Source: an uncultured Lachnospiraceae bacterium
Lineage (GTDB): Bacteria; Bacillota; Clostridia; Lachnospirales; Lachnospiraceae
DNA length: 13,092 nt
Direction: 5' to 3'
NCBI GenBank assembly: GCA_948468325.1
Contig: CAOKHR010000038.1
Span: forward strand, 1 to 13,092
A program made the translations under genes and the position numbers. Under the pieces are notes generated by a model, which searched no databases, was not told where the DNA came from, and saw nothing but the letters and a program-made list of their open reading frames with translations. Each line of letters starts with the position of its first letter. Position 1 is the stretch's first letter. Of the stretch, positions 13,092-13,092 are shown one piece after another.

Positions 13092-13092
13092 G

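Noticed and set aside
1..13092. CRISPR arrays, toxin-antitoxin pairs, defence systems or retrons
   Set aside because: No regularly spaced repeats and no reading frames of those families were seen; remaining gaps are short and explained by promoters, terminators, tRNA or element remnants.

Overview
The window looks like chromosomal DNA from a low-GC anaerobic Firmicute, most probably a clostridium of the Lachnospiraceae type. The clues are strong AGGAGG-type ribosome binding sites, near-consensus sigma-A promoters, AT-rich intergenic regions, a clostridial methionyl-tRNA synthetase carrying a fused C-terminal tRNA-binding domain, a CwlD-like sporulation amidase, a DUF4321 membrane protein and an ECF sigma factor paired with a membrane beta-propeller protein. 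The genus is an inference and cannot be fixed from sequence alone.

Layout, left to right. At the left edge (2-246) lies an internally deleted, frameshifted remnant of an ISAs1-family transposase. A small alarmone synthetase (RelQ/YjbM-like, minus) follows, with its stop codon inside its own terminator hairpin. A 135-bp imperfect palindrome sits between it and the divergent nptA-type Na/phosphate cotransporter (plus). Next come a small coiled-coil/zinc-ribbon protein and metG (both plus, one likely operon). After a 372-bp gap ending in a bidirectional terminator there are three minus-strand units: a FlxA-like coiled-coil protein, tyrS, and tRNA-Cys(GCA) with a perfect-consensus promoter. The tRNA probably leads a tRNA-Cys/tyrS transcript with a terminator-like hairpin just before tyrS.

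Divergent from the tRNA promoter is a two-gene unit: an ECF sigma factor and a single-pass membrane protein with a large extracytoplasmic beta-propeller, plausibly its anti-sigma or sensor partner. A bidirectional terminator separates this from convergent minus-strand genes for a DUF4321 small membrane protein and a CwlD-like N-acetylmuramoyl-L-alanine amidase that starts at TTG.

The right end is a mobile-element scar. A 15-bp-stem terminator is followed by the 3' half of a tRNA-Lys(TTT) gene without its 5' half, the usual footprint of a tyrosine-recombinase element integrated into a tRNA 3' end. The orientation places the element to the right. The following ~390 bp hold a tandem repeat, terminators and a gene tail, but no intact gene. 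A 5'-truncated SH3-like protein runs off the right edge.

Housekeeping functions dominate (two aminoacyl-tRNA synthetases, a tRNA, phosphate transport, cell-wall hydrolysis). Points of interest are the unusual synthetase motif in the RelQ-like protein, the palindrome between relQ and nptA, the tRNA-Cys/tyrS leader without a recognisable T-box, the sigma/propeller pair and the tRNA-Lys attachment scar. No clearly new defence or biosynthetic system is visible.
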